Shown in pieces: positions 20,455 through 30,052 of a stretch of 64,000 nucleotides of DNA. The notes below the pieces were generated by a model. It ran no database searches. It saw only the letters and a program-made list of their open reading frames with translations, and had not been told where the DNA came from. Where the stretch lies: assembly GCF_000196875.2 (NCBI RefSeq), contig NC_014532.2, positions 2,480,001 to 2,544,000 of the forward strand, in the 5' to 3' direction. Every line of letters begins with the position of its first letter. The first letter of the stretch is position 1. Made by a program: the position numbers and the translations under genes. Source of the DNA: Halomonas elongata DSM 2581. GTDB taxonomy: Bacteria > Pseudomonadota > Gammaproteobacteria > Pseudomonadales > Halomonadaceae.

Positions 20455-21075
20455 ATGGCCAGACGTACCAAGGCCGAAGCCGAGGCCACGCGAGAAGCAT
20501 TGCTGGACGCCGCCGAAGAAGTCTTCTTCGAGAAGGGCGTCGCCTGCACTTCTCTGGAGCAGATCGCCCGCCACGCCGGCATGACCCGCGGTGCCGTCTA
20601 TTGGCATTTCCGCAACAAGGCCGACCTGTTCCGCGCCATGCTCGACAGGGTGCGGATGCCATTCGAGGAACTCGTGGCGGAAACCGCCCCGAGCAATGCC
20701 TCACCGCTCGAAGCGATTCGCCTGGGGTGCCAGCAGGGCTTTCATCGTCTGGAACAGCCCCGCCATCGACGCGTGCATGCCACCCTGCTCCATCGCTGCG
20801 AATTCTTCAGCGATATCGACCCCCGCGCCCTGGAAAGCGAGATGGCCAGCGAATGCCTGGATGCCCTGTTGATCTATCTCCGCAAGGCCCAGGATCAAGG
20901 GCTGCTTCGCGAGGATCTCTCCCCCGAGAACGCCACCCGCCTGCTCCAGGCCACTCTCAGTGGCCTCTTCCATGACTGGCTGCGCGATCCCGAGGCGTTC
21001 TCCCTCTATAAATACGGCACCCAGTTGGTCGATATCCAGCTTCGACTGTTCGAGCGAGACAGTGCATCAAGCTGA
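20455..21075 (+). CDS. TetR/AcrR-family transcriptional repressor
   Basis: This 206-residue regulator begins MARRTKAEAEATREALLDAAEEVFFEKG. Its N-terminal helix-turn-helix (SLEQIARHAGMTRGAVYWHFRNKADLF, residues 33-59) is very close to AcrR/TtgR/MexZ-type efflux repressors. The C-terminal domain should bind drugs or other ligands. A site like the efflux operator lies upstream, and the RND efflux genes are 1 kb downstream on the other strand. Its 3' end overlaps the convergent membrane-protein gene by 9 nt. Confidence 0.9.
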   Translation: MARRTKAEAEATREALLDAAEEVFFEKGVACTSLEQIARHAGMTRGAVYWHFRNKADLFRAMLDRVRMPFEELVAETAPSNASPLEAIRLGCQQGFHRLEQPRHRRVHATLLHRCEFFSDIDPRALESEMASECLDALLIYLRKAQDQGLLREDLSPENATRLLQATLSGLFHDWLRDPEAFSLYKYGTQLVDIQLRLFERDSASS

Positions 21076-21771
21076 CGGCGATGAACCGTTATGGCCATGC
21101 CGCTGCGTCTCCGAAGGCTCGTGGTGGCCGACCAGATGCAGCCGCACCAGCCGCGTGCGCGCATCCAGATAGTCCTGCTCAAGCACCGAGCGATAGGCAT
21201 CGACATCCGGAAGATACTTGACCAGGATCCGCGTTTCACCGGAGGCGGGCTGATTGCCCGACTTGCCCAGCAGCTGGACCTCCCGAGCCTCGTCATCATC
21301 CATCACGGCTCGGGCACGGCCGTCGTCATCGACCCCGGTGACCCGGACTCGCTCGCCAAGCAGGCAGCGCCGGGAAAGGCCGGGATGACGATGCAGCCGG
21401 CAATGCAGCCGTCGGCACAATCCCGCTGTCAGCGGCGACGCCACGGCGAACGATGCCCATAGCACCACGACACCGACCGGCACCCGGAAAAGACCCAACG
21501 GCACCCACCTGAGCACCAGCAGCTCGACCGCCAGACTAAAGGCCCCGGCCAGCACGACCAGCAGGCTCAAGGCCACCGATACAGGAACGCCGGCGAAGCC
21601 CAGCGACACCATGGTGCTGGCCAGGTGATCCTCCTTGAGACTGTCATGCTCGAACAGCTCGGTGGGCACCAGGCGCACCACCACCAGCAGCCAATACACC
21701 GCCAGCAGCACCAGCAGCACCGTGAAAACGATCAGCGGAAAGCTCAAGGCAAGATCAATGATAGCGTTCAT
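21067..21771 (-). CDS. YqiJ-like inner membrane protein with OB-fold domain
   Basis: This 234-residue protein has hydrophobic segments at about residues 8-32 (FPLIVFTVLLVLLAVYWLLVVVRLV), 55-75 and 80-115, and then a soluble C-terminal part (LLGERVRVTGVDDDGRARAVMDDDEAREVQLLG) resembling the OB/NfeD-like domain of YqiJ, a protein usually paired with a flotillin. No flotillin gene is visible nearby. The start has a GGAGGAG ribosome site. The family assignment rests on overall layout, so it is tentative. Confidence 0.55.
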   Translation of the reverse strand: MNAIIDLALSFPLIVFTVLLVLLAVYWLLVVVRLVPTELFEHDSLKEDHLASTMVSLGFAGVPVSVALSLLVVLAGAFSLAVELLVLRWVPLGLFRVPVGVVVLWASFAVASPLTAGLCRRLHCRLHRHPGLSRRCLLGERVRVTGVDDDGRARAVMDDDEAREVQLLGKSGNQPASGETRILVKYLPDVDAYRSVLEQDYLDARTRLVRLHLVGHHEPSETQRHGHNGSSPSA

Positions 21772-21892
21772 GGCGTCTCCTCCAGCCGGTCTTATTTAGC
21801 CGGCAAAGTGTTCTTCTATCTATCAGCATAGACGAATAATCCCGGACGACGCCCCCTCATTTGTATCGAACGATGCGTTGCACTCCCCGCAT

Positions 21893-21931
21893 AAAAAAAA
21901 CGGGCATCGCTCCCATGGAAGCGATGCCCGT
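21893..21931 (-). terminator. intrinsic terminator of the RND efflux operon
   Basis: On the minus strand a 12-bp perfect stem (21900-21911 with 21920-21931, ACGGGCATCGCT) with an 8-base loop is followed by a run of eight T. It lies 24 nt after the permease stop codon. Confidence 0.9.
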
Positions 21932-21954
21932 CTGCACTCGATCACACCGGATGA

Positions 21955-24900
21955 TCAGCGCGTATCGTGCTCCAACGCCGGTTCGTCGTCACGGCTGTCA
22001 CCCTGGCCTTGCGTCTTGCCCCTCAGCCAATCGGTGACGCCGGCGATCATGGCGTAGAAGGTCGGCACGAACAAGCTGCCGAGTATGGCCACCGACGCCA
22101 TGCCCACCGCCACTGTCGTGCCGATGTGGTGGCTGCTGGTGTCACTGGCGCCGGTCGCCAGTGCCAACGGCAAGGTGCCGAAGATGAACGCCAGCGAAGT
22201 CATGACGATCGGCCGGAAGCGCAGATGCGCCGCCGTAATGGCCGCCTCACGGATCGACTTGCCTTGCTCACGGCGTTGCAGCTCGGCGAACTCGACGATC
22301 AGGATGGCGTTCTTCGCCGCCAGGCCGACCACCACCAGCATGCCGATCTGCACGTAGACGCTGGTATCGAGCCCGCGCAGCGCGATGCCGCCGATACCGC
22401 CGAGGAAGGCGAACGGCGTGGCCGTCAGCACCGCCAGCGGCAACGACCAGCTCTCGTACTGGGCCGCCAGGATCAGGAACACCATCAGCATGCCGAAGAT
22501 GATCGCCATGGTCGCGGCGCTGCCGGCCTGGCTTTCCTGATAGGCGGTGCCGGTCCAGCCCATGCCCCAGCCATCGCCGAGTTCGTCCTGGACGATCTGC
22601 TCCATGGCCTCGATGGCCTGACCGGAACTGTAGCCGGGTGCTGGCCCGCCCTGGAATTGCGCACCGCTGTAGACGCCGAAGCGGGTCACCACCGCCGGAG
22701 CGGTCTTGCGCTCCATGGTCACGAATTCGGAAAGCGGAATCCGCTCACCGTCGCCACCTCGCACATAGACGCTGGAGATATCGTCCGGTGTCTTGCGGAA
22801 CTCATCCTCGTTCTGCAGATAGACCTGGAAGTTGCGCCCCTGATAGCTGAAGTAGTTGACGAAACCATTACCGAAGGTATTCCCCAACGTCGAGTTCAAT
22901 GCCGACATCGAGACGCCATAACTCAGCGCTTTCTGCCGATCGATCTTCGCCTCGTAGGACGGCACATTGACGTTGAAGGTCGTGAACACCTGATTCAGGA
23001 CAGGATTCTGGGCAGCCGCCTGCATGACCTTCAGCGAGGCCTGATAGAGCTCCTCGGGAGATGCCCCCTCGTAGGACTGCAGATAACCGGTGAAACCGCC
23101 CGTGGTCGAAAGACCGACGATCGGCGGCATGTTGAAGGCCATGGCCGAACCGCCCGGAATCTGTGCACCAAACTGCATTATCTTGCCGATCAGCTCGGAG
23201 GCCGTCAGGTCACGCTCGCCCCAGGGCTCCATGTTGACGAAGATGATACCGCGCGCGGTATTCACCGAGCTCGTCAGCATGTCGTAGCCCGCCACCGCCG
23301 TGGAGAACTTCACGCCCTCCACATCCTTGATGGCGCTGCTCAACTTGTCCATGTAGTTCTTGGTACGCTCCAGCGATGCCGAATCCGGCAGCTGCACCGA
23401 TGCCAGCACGATGCCCTGATCGGTCTCGGGCACCAGCGTCGAGGGCGTGCTCTGGTAGAGCCACCAGGAGCCAGCCCCGACCAGAGCGGTCAACAACAGC
23501 GCCACACCCCAGAAACGCACCAGCACCTTGACCACCCACATGTAGACGGCGGTGATGCCGGCGAACAGCCGGTCGAACAGGCGCAGCGGCGTACGTACCG
23601 CTCGCATGAAGGCCGATTCCTTGCGATGCAGGTCATGCTTGATGAAGATCGCCGAGAGCGCCGGTGTGAAGGTCAGGGCCATCAAGGCAGAGAAGGCCAC
23701 CGACACGGCAATGGTCAGCGCGAACTGCTGATAGATCTGGCCGCTGAAACCGCCAAGGAACGCCACCGGCACGAAGACCGCCGCCATGATCAGCGAGGTC
23801 GCGATGACCGGCCCCCCGACTTCCTTCATGGCCCGGATCGTCGCCTGGGTGACGGTGATCTCCTCATCCTCGCTGAGCACCCGCTCGACGTTCTCCACCA
23901 CCAGGATGGCATCATCGACCACGATGCCTATCGACAGCACCAGGGCGAACAGCGTCAGCAGGTTGATCGAAAAGCCAAAGGCATAGAAACCGGCAAAGGT
24001 CGCCAGCACCGAGACCGGCACCACCGACATGGCGATCACCGTGAAGCGCCAGTTCTGCAGGAAGATGAACAGGATGACCCCGACGATCAAGAACGCCTCG
24101 ATGAAGGTGTGCAACACCGTCTCCACGGAGGCATCGATGAACTGGGTCGTATCGTAAGGCGTCACATATTCGAGCCCCGGCGGGAAGCGACCGGCCAGCT
24201 CATCCATGACCTTTTCCACCCCCCGGGCCGTTTCCAGGGCATTGGCACCGGGCTGCTGGTTGATCATGATCGGCGTCATGGTGCCGCCGTTCAGCTTCGC
24301 ATCGATGCCATAGAAGGAGGCTCCCAGTTCGATGCGCGCCACATCATCCAGACGCAATGCCGACCCATCGGGGTTGGTGCGCAGGAAGATATCGCGGAAG
24401 TCGTCGGTATTCGATAACCGCCCACCGGCTGTGATGGTATAGGTGTAGGCGCGTGGATCGGATTGAGGCGTGGCCGCCAGACTGCCCGCCGGCACCTCGG
24501 TGTTCTGGGCACGAATGGCACTGGCCACCTCGGACGGCGTCAGGTCGTACTGCGCCAGCTTGTCCGGATCCATCCAGATGCGCATGGCGAACTCACCGCC
24601 ACCCAGCACTTCGGCATCGCCGACCCCCGGCACCTGGCGCAGCTCGTCCAGGATGTTGAGGGTGGCATAGTTCTGCATGAAGACCTGGTCGTAGTCATCA
24701 TCGGGCGATATCAACGACACCAGCATCAGGATCGAGCTGGAGCGCAGCTCCACCGTCACCCCCTGATCCTGCACCGCCTCCGGGAGCTGGGAAAGTGCCC
24801 CCTGGACCCGGTTGTTGACATTGATGGTGTTGATATCGCCATCTGTGCCGATATTGAAGGCCACGCTGAGGCTCATCGAGCCATTGTCGGCACTGGTCGA

Positions 24901-25143
24901 GGTCATGTAGAGCATGTTCTCGACACCATTGATGGCCTCCGCCAATGGCGCCGCCACCGTCTGGGCCACGGTCTCGGCATCCGCCCCGGGGAAGGTGGCA
25001 CTGACCGAGACCGTGGGCGGCACGACACTGGGGTACTGCTCGATCGGCAGCACCCGCATGCTCATCAACCCGATCAACGTCAGGATAATGGCAAGCACCG
25101 ACGCGAAGATCGGCCGCTTGATGAAGAAGTTGGAGAAATTCAT
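21955..25143 (-). CDS. RND multidrug efflux permease (HAE1 family)
   Basis: This 1062-residue inner-membrane proton-driven pump matches AcrB/MexB/MexF length and layout: helix 1 in FFIKRPIFASVLAIILTLIG, two large periplasmic loops, and twelve membrane helices. The proton-relay aspartate pair is in SIGIVVDDAILVVENVERVL, and the second-half counterpart is GLAAKNAILIVEFAE, whose lysine belongs to the same relay. It should export hydrophobic drugs or similar compounds through the TolC-type channel encoded two genes upstream. Its ATG overlaps the adaptor stop (ATGA), so the two are coupled. The substrate range cannot be read from the sequence. Confidence 0.95.
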   Translation of the reverse strand: MNFSNFFIKRPIFASVLAIILTLIGLMSMRVLPIEQYPSVVPPTVSVSATFPGADAETVAQTVAAPLAEAINGVENMLYMTSTSADNGSMSLSVAFNIGTDGDINTINVNNRVQGALSQLPEAVQDQGVTVELRSSSILMLVSLISPDDDYDQVFMQNYATLNILDELRQVPGVGDAEVLGGGEFAMRIWMDPDKLAQYDLTPSEVASAIRAQNTEVPAGSLAATPQSDPRAYTYTITAGGRLSNTDDFRDIFLRTNPDGSALRLDDVARIELGASFYGIDAKLNGGTMTPIMINQQPGANALETARGVEKVMDELAGRFPPGLEYVTPYDTTQFIDASVETVLHTFIEAFLIVGVILFIFLQNWRFTVIAMSVVPVSVLATFAGFYAFGFSINLLTLFALVLSIGIVVDDAILVVENVERVLSEDEEITVTQATIRAMKEVGGPVIATSLIMAAVFVPVAFLGGFSGQIYQQFALTIAVSVAFSALMALTFTPALSAIFIKHDLHRKESAFMRAVRTPLRLFDRLFAGITAVYMWVVKVLVRFWGVALLLTALVGAGSWWLYQSTPSTLVPETDQGIVLASVQLPDSASLERTKNYMDKLSSAIKDVEGVKFSTAVAGYDMLTSSVNTARGIIFVNMEPWGERDLTASELIGKIMQFGAQIPGGSAMAFNMPPIVGLSTTGGFTGYLQSYEGASPEELYQASLKVMQAAAQNPVLNQVFTTFNVNVPSYEAKIDRQKALSYGVSMSALNSTLGNTFGNGFVNYFSYQGRNFQVYLQNEDEFRKTPDDISSVYVRGGDGERIPLSEFVTMERKTAPAVVTRFGVYSGAQFQGGPAPGYSSGQAIEAMEQIVQDELGDGWGMGWTGTAYQESQAGSAATMAIIFGMLMVFLILAAQYESWSLPLAVLTATPFAFLGGIGGIALRGLDTSVYVQIGMLVVVGLAAKNAILIVEFAELQRREQGKSIREAAITAAHLRFRPIVMTSLAFIFGTLPLALATGASDTSSHHIGTTVAVGMASVAILGSLFVPTFYAMIAGVTDWLRGKTQGQGDSRDDEPALEHDTR

Positions 25144-26429
25144 TCCGCCGCATCCTCTTGGGCCGGCGCGGACGACTCATCGGATGCCTGCTCCTGGCCA
25201 TCCCCGGCCGACGCACCGCCTTTTCCTTGCGCTTGTCCCTGGCCTTGCTGTCCAGACGGTTGCTGGGACGACTGCTGCTTGGCCATCAACGCCTCGGCAT
25301 CGCCATCGAAGGGCTGGGGTTCGATGGGCGTGCCCGGCTCCAGTCCGGCCGGATCACCGACCACAACCCGATCGCCCTCTTTCACCCCGTCCCTGAGGAT
25401 CTGCCAGGGACCGGCCAGCTCGCCGAGCTGCACCGGGCGAGCCCGGGCAATGTCATCCTCGTCAAGGACGAAGACCTGCGGCCCCATCAGGCCCTGGGTG
25501 ACAGCGATTTCGGGAACCGCGAGGACATCGAAGCGCTTCAGCCCTTCCAGGTGAACCCGGGCGAACTGCCCCGGCAATGCCTGGCCATCGGGATTGGAAA
25601 ACGTGGCCTGGGCCTGAACGGTGCTGGTGCCTTCATCGATTCGCGAACCCAGGAAATCCAGTTGCCCTGTCAAGGGATCGACACCCGTCGTCAGCTCGAG
25701 ATGCGTCCCGATATCGCTCACCGACTGATCGGCCAACTGCTGGCGCAGGGCGAAGGCATCGGCCTGCGGCAGCTGGAACCGTACTTTCAGTGGATCCAGC
25801 GGCGTGATCGTGGCGAGCTCGGTACCGGAACTCACCAGATTGCCCTCATTGACCTGGCTCAGGCTGATCTGACCGCTCACCGGGGCCGTGACATTGGCAT
25901 ATCCCAGGTCGATGCGCGCACTTGCCAGTGCGGCTTCGGCCTGGGCCACGCTGGCACGCGCCACATTGCGATCGGCCAGGGCCTGGTCATATTGCTGGCG
26001 GCTCACCGAGTTCTGGTTGAGCAGTTGTTCATAGCGTCGCGCATCACTCTGTGTCCGAGCGAGCTCGGCCTTGGCACTTTCCAGGTCAGCCTCGCGCTGA
26101 TCCACGGTGGCCTGATAAAGATCCGGCTCGATGGCATACAGGCTATCGCCCTTCTCGACCATGTCACCGGGATTGAACTTGCGCTCCTCGAGGAAGCCGG
26201 TCACCCGAGCTACCAGCGTCACCTCTTCATCGCTGCGCAACTTGGAGGGATAAGACTTTTCCAGGGGAATGTCCTGACGTACCAGTTCCATCACCGGCAT
26301 CGGCCTGGGCGGCACGTCACCACCCGCCGCTTGCTGCTGGCCGCCTTCATCCTGACCGCAGGCCACCAGCAACAGGCTCGAGACCAGTGCCAGCAACCCG
26401 CCCCGACTCCTGTGGATCATCGTTTTCAT
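25140..26429 (-). CDS. RND efflux periplasmic adaptor lipoprotein
   Basis: This 429-residue membrane fusion protein links the RND pump to the outer-membrane channel. It has a signal peptide ending in a lipobox (LLLVAC, Cys24), a barrel-sandwich/lipoyl segment (VTLVARVTGFLEERKFNPGDMVEKGDSLY), a coiled-coil hairpin at about residues 100-170 and a beta-barrel domain. The C terminus is a Gln/Gly/Ala/Ser-rich tail of about 50 residues. It is translated just ahead of the permease, with its own promoter and a large palindromic operator in the 109-nt gap upstream. Confidence 0.94.
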   Translation of the reverse strand: MKTMIHRSRGGLLALVSSLLLVACGQDEGGQQQAAGGDVPPRPMPVMELVRQDIPLEKSYPSKLRSDEEVTLVARVTGFLEERKFNPGDMVEKGDSLYAIEPDLYQATVDQREADLESAKAELARTQSDARRYEQLLNQNSVSRQQYDQALADRNVARASVAQAEAALASARIDLGYANVTAPVSGQISLSQVNEGNLVSSGTELATITPLDPLKVRFQLPQADAFALRQQLADQSVSDIGTHLELTTGVDPLTGQLDFLGSRIDEGTSTVQAQATFSNPDGQALPGQFARVHLEGLKRFDVLAVPEIAVTQGLMGPQVFVLDEDDIARARPVQLGELAGPWQILRDGVKEGDRVVVGDPAGLEPGTPIEPQPFDGDAEALMAKQQSSQQPSGQQGQGQAQGKGGASAGDGQEQASDESSAPAQEDAAE

Positions 26430-26468
26430 GCCTAGCTATCCCGTTGAGCACTTCGAAAGTCGACAGAG

Positions 26469-26517
26469 ACTATACGCATACAGGCGTGAATGTAAATATA
26501 CATTCATGCCTGTATGC
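26469..26517 (-). promoter_or_regulatory. efflux promoter overlapped by a 42-bp palindromic operator
   Basis: The palindrome spans 26476-26517, with 19 of 21 base pairs matching (left arm GCATACAGGCGTGAATGTA). On the minus strand a promoter with -35 TTTACA (complement of 26491-26496), a 16-bp spacer and -10 TATAGT (complement of 26469-26474) is embedded in it, so a bound repressor would block RNA polymerase. Such palindromes with GAATGTA/TACATTC cores are typical of AcrR/TtgR-type TetR repressors, one of which is encoded 6 kb away. Confidence 0.75.
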
Positions 26518-26538
26518 CATTAAGTGATGCCAGCGATA

Positions 26539-27987
26539 TCAAGCATCGGGCCGGGGGGGTTCACCGATATCCAGCGCCTGCTCGTAACGCCCTTCCTCCG
26601 GCAGCGTGAAGGAAACGCTCTGGTTTTCATCCAACCAGCCATTGACCTCCTCGATGGCATCGACATCGAGGGTGCCCGATTGCTGCCGCAGGGTCAGGAG
26701 GTTGATGACGTAGTCGTAACGCGCATCGGCATGATTGGCGATGGCATCGTAGAGGTTCTGTTCGGCGTTGAGCACATCGACGATATTGCGCGTGCCCACT
26801 TCATAGCCGGCGCGGGTCGCATCCAGGGCGCTCTGGTTGGAGACGATGGCCTGGGCCCGCGCCTCGACGGTCGCCACGTCGTTGGTGACCTGGGTGTACA
26901 GCGAACGCACCTGCTGGATGGTATCGCGACGCTGCGCCTCGAAGTTGTACTGGCTGGACTCCAGGGCATAGGTGCTCTGGCGAATCCCGGCGCTGGTCCG
27001 ACCGCCGGTATAGATCGGCACGCTCAACTTGACGCCAACCTGGGCGGAGGAGTCTTCCCCCTCCAGGGTGTCATTGTCGCTGTCGGCATACTGGTAGTTG
27101 GCAAAGGCATTGACCACCGGCAGGCGTTGCGCCTTGGACACGTCGACACCGCTGCGCGATACCTCGACACCGGCCTGTTGCGCCAGTACCAGCGGGTTGT
27201 TCTCCATGGCCAGGTCGATCCAGGCATCGCGCTTGCTGGGCTCGGGCGGCGTGACCGGCATGGCGTCCTCGAGCGACTCGATGCTGTCGTAACGCTTGCC
27301 GGTCAAGCGCTCGAGGGCCTCGAAGGCCACCTGCAGGTCGCTTTCGGCGGAGATACGATCAGCGCGCGACTGGTCATAGCTCGCCTGCGCCTCTTCCACC
27401 TCGGTGACGGCGATCAGCCCCACGTCGAACTGCTCGCGCGCTTGCTCGAGCTGGCGTCCGATGGCGCGTTCCTGGGCGCGACGCGCCTCGAGGATCTCGT
27501 GCGCACGCAGGATATCGAAGTAGGCCGAGGCCACATCGATCAACACTTGCTGTTCAGTCGCCGCAAGCTGGTAAGTCTGCTGATCGATTTGCCGATCGGC
27601 CTGCTCGAGCTCGGCACTGTTGACGGCGTCATACAGCACCTGGCTCGCTTCCAGCGTGAGGCTGGCGCTGTTATAGCGATCGTCGGAAGGTGTGCTTCCC
27701 GCGCTGAACGCGCTGCTCTGGCTCTCGAACTGCTCATTGTGGGCGACCTGCCCGGAGGCGTTGACCTGGGGCAACAGATCGCCGCGCTCGACATCACGAC
27801 CGGCTTCTACGCTGTCGGTATCGGAGCGCGCCGCCGCCAGATCGGCGTTGTTGTCCAGGGCATCCCGCGTGATGGTCAGCAGATCGGCGGCCTGCACCTG
27901 GCCCGCCATCAGGGAGGCGACCAGCATGGGCAGAAGAGCCCGACGAGCTACGCGGCTCGGCGGCGTCACGGGACGAGAAGGCATCAT
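26539..27987 (-). CDS. TolC-family outer-membrane efflux channel
   Basis: This 482-residue outer-membrane factor has a Sec signal peptide (to about residue 33, SLMAGQVQAAD), then two repeats of the outer-membrane efflux fold with long helices (LEASQVLYDAVNSAELEQADRQ; LEARRAQERAIGRQLEQAREQFDVGL; VEARAQAIVSNQSALDATRAGYEVGTRNIVDVLNAEQNLY). It should trimerise with the adaptor and permease encoded next to it. ATG at 27987 fits an AAGGA ribosome site; a TTG lies two codons upstream. The order tolC-adaptor-permease on one strand suggests one efflux unit with an extra internal promoter. Confidence 0.93.
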   Translation of the reverse strand: MMPSRPVTPPSRVARRALLPMLVASLMAGQVQAADLLTITRDALDNNADLAAARSDTDSVEAGRDVERGDLLPQVNASGQVAHNEQFESQSSAFSAGSTPSDDRYNSASLTLEASQVLYDAVNSAELEQADRQIDQQTYQLAATEQQVLIDVASAYFDILRAHEILEARRAQERAIGRQLEQAREQFDVGLIAVTEVEEAQASYDQSRADRISAESDLQVAFEALERLTGKRYDSIESLEDAMPVTPPEPSKRDAWIDLAMENNPLVLAQQAGVEVSRSGVDVSKAQRLPVVNAFANYQYADSDNDTLEGEDSSAQVGVKLSVPIYTGGRTSAGIRQSTYALESSQYNFEAQRRDTIQQVRSLYTQVTNDVATVEARAQAIVSNQSALDATRAGYEVGTRNIVDVLNAEQNLYDAIANHADARYDYVINLLTLRQQSGTLDVDAIEEVNGWLDENQSVSFTLPEEGRYEQALDIGEPPRPDA

Positions 27988-28018
27988 CGGCAAGATCCTT
28001 TGTCGATTCGTGGACTTG

Positions 28019-28039
28019 ATTTACATACATTGTCGCATG
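28019..28039 (-). promoter_or_regulatory. candidate repressor site upstream of the tolC-family gene
   Basis: On the minus strand CATGCGACAATGTATGTAAAT resembles one arm of the efflux palindrome (CATACAGGCGTGAATGTAAAT), with the 3' half ATGTAAAT conserved, and it also resembles the E. coli AcrR site (TACATACATT). It lies about 30 nt before the tolC-family start. Confidence 0.4.
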
Positions 28040-28164
28040 TTTCCAGCATGAGTCCATCGCTGTTCATGCAAGTTGTATGAAAATTTTGTGGTTTGCCAGC
28101 ACACCTCGTCGTATCGGCTATCCTGCAAAGCAGCGTAGCGCAGACCAACAAGGATGCCACTACA

Positions 28165-29082
28165 ATGGATGAACTGACCCTGCTCAAGGTCCGGGAACTG
28201 GAAATCGCCGTACGGGTCTGGAACCCGGACGCCCCCCGAACCCTCATCGCCTGGCATGGCTTGGCACGTCATGGCGGTGACTTCGGCGAATTTGCGCGCC
28301 AGCTCGGCCCCGAGTGGCGTGTACTGGCTCCCGACACCCCAGGGCGGGGACTCTCCAGTTGGTCACTCTACCCCGCCCACGACTATCTCTACTCGCATTA
28401 CATGACGATCGCCAGGGCGGTGCTGGACCATTTCGAGCTCGAACGAACCGCCTGGGTCGGCACCTCCATGGGCGGCCTGCTGGGTATGCTGCTGGCGGCC
28501 GACAAGGACACTGCATCGCGCATCGACAGGCTGGTACTCAACGACGTCGGCCCCGAGCTCGAGGCCGATGGCCTGGCTTCACTGGCCTCCTACTTCACCG
28601 TTCCCCATCGCTTCACCCGTTTCAGTGAACTGGAAACCGAGCTGCGCCGCCACTACGCCGAGTTTGGTATAGAGGACGACGCTGCCTGGCGGCAACTGGC
28701 GCTGAACAGTGCCCGCCGGCTGCCCGATGGCAGCTGGACTCACCACTACGATCCACGCATCGGCGAGCAATTCATCCATGACACGCCGCGGGACCTCTGG
28801 AACGACTGGCGTGCCATCCGCTGCCCCGTGATGGTGATACGCGGCGGCACTTCCACGCTGCTGAGCGCCGAGAGTATAGACAGGATGCGCGAAACGCGCC
28901 CCGATCTGGTCAGCCTGGAAGTTCCCGAATGCGGGCACGCGCCCATGCTCGACCGCGCCAGCCAGGTGGAACCGGTCCTCGACTTCCTGACCCAACCCAT
29001 GCAGACCCCGACCCCGAGCACCACCCGGACACCCTGGTGGCGCCGGCTATTCGGACAACGTCAGGCTCCGGCGGCCGAGTGA
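28165..29082 (+). CDS. alpha/beta hydrolase
   Basis: This 305-residue alpha/beta-hydrolase-fold protein has the oxyanion motif HGLARHGGDF, a DTPGRGLS turn, the nucleophile elbow GTSMGG (Ser101) and a catalytic histidine in PECGHAPMLDR. Its substrate is unknown; esters or lactones are typical for the family. MDELTLLKVREL is chosen as start because AAGGA lies upstream and the preceding in-frame residues look like non-coding leader. The C terminus is Pro/Thr-rich with WWRRLFGQR. Confidence 0.85.
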   Translation: MDELTLLKVRELEIAVRVWNPDAPRTLIAWHGLARHGGDFGEFARQLGPEWRVLAPDTPGRGLSSWSLYPAHDYLYSHYMTIARAVLDHFELERTAWVGTSMGGLLGMLLAADKDTASRIDRLVLNDVGPELEADGLASLASYFTVPHRFTRFSELETELRRHYAEFGIEDDAAWRQLALNSARRLPDGSWTHHYDPRIGEQFIHDTPRDLWNDWRAIRCPVMVIRGGTSTLLSAESIDRMRETRPDLVSLEVPECGHAPMLDRASQVEPVLDFLTQPMQTPTPSTTRTPWWRRLFGQRQAPAAE

Positions 29083-29085
29083 GGC

Positions 29086-29925
29086 TCAGCCAGCCTCGAC
29101 TCGACTCAGCGCACGCTCGACGCCGCTGCGATAGGCACCACCGAACAGCAGCAGATGATTGAGCAGCGGGTACAACTGGAAAAGCGCCTCGCGACGCGGC
29201 CAGTCGGCAGGGGCGTCTCCATCCCAGTATGCCGCGAAGAAACCTTCCCCGGGCGCACCGAACAACGTCAACATGGCCAGATCCACCTCGGGATAATGCC
29301 GATAGACCGCCGGGTCGATGATGGCCGGCCCCCGTCGGGTGAACAGCACATTGCCCGACCAGAGATCGCCATGCACCAGACTCGCCGGCACAGCCGGCAA
29401 CCAGGCCTCGAGATCGGCGGCGACGTTTTCCAGCCGGCTGCGCAGGCGGGTGTCGATGAGGCCGCGGTCATGGCAGGCCCGCGTCAACGGCAGCAGACGC
29501 CGTTCACGCTGGAAGGCACGGCCATCCTCGAGCGGTTCATTGGGCTGCGGAGTGGAACCACAGGCATTGTCGCGATGCCAGCCATGCATCGACCCGGTCG
29601 TGTCATGCAGCTCACGCAAGCCTTCTCCCAGGGCCGTCTCGTCCCGCCCTGTGCGTCCGGCACTTTCCAGTGCCTCCATGACCAACCAGCCATCGCCTTC
29701 ACCCAGGACTTCGGGCACCACCAGCCGAGACGTCGCCTGCCCCAGAACGCGCAGGCCCTCGGCCTCGCCAGAAAGCCGCTCGGCATCGTCACGCTTGATC
29801 ACCACCGGGCCCTGGTCGGTCTCCAGCCACGACACTGCCGCGATGTCTCCGCCGCCCAGCAGGCGCGGCTCGCCCTGCGGCGACAGGCCGTGGGATCTCA
29901 CAAAATCGCGCAATTCGCTATCCAT
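29086..29925 (-). CDS. fructosamine kinase family protein
   Basis: This 279-residue aminoglycoside-phosphotransferase-fold kinase of the fructosamine-3-kinase family phosphorylates ketosamines on glycated proteins or amino acids and so helps to remove them. The catalytic loop LVHGDLWSGNVLF and the metal-binding IDPAVYRHYPEVDLAMLTLFG are both intact, and VVIKRD holds the ATP-binding lysine. It converges with the hydrolase gene with a 3-nt gap. The ribosome site is CGGAG. Confidence 0.9.
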   Translation of the reverse strand: MDSELRDFVRSHGLSPQGEPRLLGGGDIAAVSWLETDQGPVVIKRDDAERLSGEAEGLRVLGQATSRLVVPEVLGEGDGWLVMEALESAGRTGRDETALGEGLRELHDTTGSMHGWHRDNACGSTPQPNEPLEDGRAFQRERRLLPLTRACHDRGLIDTRLRSRLENVAADLEAWLPAVPASLVHGDLWSGNVLFTRRGPAIIDPAVYRHYPEVDLAMLTLFGAPGEGFFAAYWDGDAPADWPRREALFQLYPLLNHLLLFGGAYRSGVERALSRVEAG

Positions 29926-30052
29926 GGATTCGCTCCGTTCGCTTGTCGAGACGCCTGTCGAAAGGATGTGCGATGCATGAGATGCCCATGCATCTTGCCA
30001 TGCCCGGAATCAGCCAGGAGGATGGGCGCGAACCACCGAAAGAGGATGCCCC

